DNA of 64,000 nucleotides, from NCBI RefSeq assembly GCF_029837695.1, contig NZ_JAOEEA010000005.1:124001-188000 (forward strand), given 5' to 3'. The translations under genes and the position numbers were made by a program. The stretch is from Pseudomonas sp. GD04019 (GTDB lineage Bacteria; Pseudomonadota; Gammaproteobacteria; Pseudomonadales; Pseudomonadaceae). Below the pieces are notes generated by a model. That model saw only the letters and a list, made by a program, of their open reading frames with translations, made no database searches and had not been told where the DNA came from. This document shows positions 63,311-64,000 of this stretch, piece after piece. Numbering within the stretch: position 1 is the first letter of the stretch; each line of letters starts with the position of its first letter.

Positions 63311-63998
63311 TTTGTGTTTCCAGGCTTTTGGGGGCGCGACGGCCCCAGAGCAGGGCCAGAATCAGGCCGGCGAGCAGCTGCCAGCAGCCCCAGAACGCGG
63401 CGATCAGCAGCATGCCGCCGGACTGCGGGAAGAAGGTGAAGATCAACGCCATACCCAGCGCCGAGTTGTGGATGCCGCTCTCCAGGGTCACCGCGCGCAC
63501 GTCGGCATCGCTCAGGCGCCACAGCTTGGCGCACAGATAGCCGAGCACCAGGGCCATGGCGTTGAGCGTCACCACCAGCCAGAAGAACAGGTGGAAGTGC
63601 TCGATGAACTGGTCGAAGTTCTTCACGAAGGCGCCGCCGACGAAGGCCAGCAGCACCAGCAGGGAGAAGTGTCGCAGCGGTTTCTCCAGCTTGCGTGCCA
63701 GTTGCGGGCGGCGCTTGCCCAGGGCCATGCCGGCGAGCATCGGCAGGATCAGCACCAGCACCACCATGGCCAGCAGTTCCATGGGGTCGACATGGATCTC
63801 GGTGAGCAGGGCGCGGGTGTTGGGGTTGAGTCCGGCGTACAGGGCGAAGTTGAGCGGGGTGAAAATGCCGGCCGTCAGGCTGGACACGGCGGTGACGCTG
63901 GCCGACACCGCGACGTTGCCGCGCGCCAGCCAGGTCATGATGTTGGAGAAGGTGCCGCTGGGGCAGGTGGCGACCAGGATCATGCCCAGGGCCAGCTC
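63276..63998 (-). CDS. Bile acid:sodium symporter (BASS) family transporter, partial
   Basis: The gene continues beyond the window: codons ELALG precede the first in-window ATG at 63983, so 63276-63998 is the C-terminal part (~240 residues). ILVATCPSGTFSNIMTWLARGNVAVS is the family signature, and about seven membrane helices are seen. BASS proteins carry organic anions with Na+. The final residues (SGSGLGRDYQP) are encoded by the GTGGGAGCGG palindromic repeat. It reads in the same direction as SDR, TauE and amidohydrolase, 44 bp upstream, and is probably in the same operon. Confidence 0.9.
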   Translation of the reverse strand, partial: ELALGMILVATCPSGTFSNIMTWLARGNVAVSASVTAVSSLTAGIFTPLNFALYAGLNPNTRALLTEIHVDPMELLAMVVLVLILPMLAGMALGKRRPQLARKLEKPLRHFSLLVLLAFVGGAFVKNFDQFIEHFHLFFWLVVTLNAMALVLGYLCAKLWRLSDADVRAVTLESGIHNSALGMALIFTFFPQSGGMLLIAAFWGCWQLLAGLILALLWGRRAPKSLETQSGSGLGRDYQP

Positions 63999-64000
63999 CG

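Overview
The window is high-GC bacterial chromosome from a Pseudomonas of the P. aeruginosa / P. alcaligenes / P. resinovorans kind. The evidence is the mltG-tmk-holB-pilZ-tatD order, a PilZ that looks near-identical (from memory) to the P. aeruginosa protein, the large 1620-residue NAD-glutamate dehydrogenase GdhB beside a moxR/VWA operon, an EarP-EF-P pair with Arg32 in EF-P, and many Pseudomonas-type palindromic repeats. It is mostly core chromosome. No prophage, transposase, integrase or CRISPR array was seen.

Layout. 1-3.2 kb: end of the cell-wall/replication operon (mltG, tmk, holB, pilZ, tatD), then a small RNA that fits RgsA. 3.4-8.8 kb: class V aminotransferase, TetR regulator, MoaA-type radical SAM enzyme, a second radical SAM enzyme with unusual cysteine spacing, a lipoprotein and a DUF1285 protein. 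8.8-10.8 kb: MAPEG, VOC, Coq4-like and HIT genes on the minus strand. 10.8-17.7 kb: a tightly overlapped minus-strand Bat operon (MoxR, DUF58, DUF4381, BatA, BatB/BatC fusion, BatD). 18-27 kb: a membrane protein, gdhB, a class I amidotransferase, DUF2855 and a divergent TetR. 27-31.6 kb: the most accessory-looking part, with small genes (GFA, DUF2986, NIPSNAP), three copies of a ~230-bp repeat, an AT-richer secreted protein, a cytochrome c, a rhodanese and a candidate small RNA plus tiny membrane peptide. 32-35.5 kb: a thiolase and a bifunctional enoyl-CoA hydratase/3-hydroxyacyl-CoA dehydrogenase (fatty-acid beta-oxidation). 35.5-42 kb: a solute-binding protein, an amidotransferase, a GAF-GGDEF diguanylate cyclase, CorA, an acyltransferase, a crotonase and tRNA-Ser(GGA). 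42-53 kb: three LysR regulators with divergent partners, earP-efp, DUF1127, DUF3291 and a YcaQ-like glycosylase. 53-59 kb: a Ca2+/H+ antiporter, a SulP transporter, an LprI-like protein, an M48 lipoprotein protease and a type II DAHP synthase. 59.8-64 kb: a minus-strand run of amidohydrolase, TauE-type permease, SDR and BASS-family transporter (cut by the window end).

The best candidate for something undescribed is not a protein. Four copies of a long imperfect hairpin (5266-5431, 8083-8224 and two back to back inside 17757-18023) have unrelated or co-varying stems. All keep two short conserved boxes, AGGCTAGGC and CAACRACGC, facing each other as an unpaired internal loop. In two copies the stems differ by compensatory changes, which points to selection on a folded nucleic acid. 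Two copies begin exactly at the TAG stop of the upstream gene, and the double copy lies between perfect 26-bp inverted repeats. Palindromic repeats are also translated as the C-terminal tails of two proteins near the right end.
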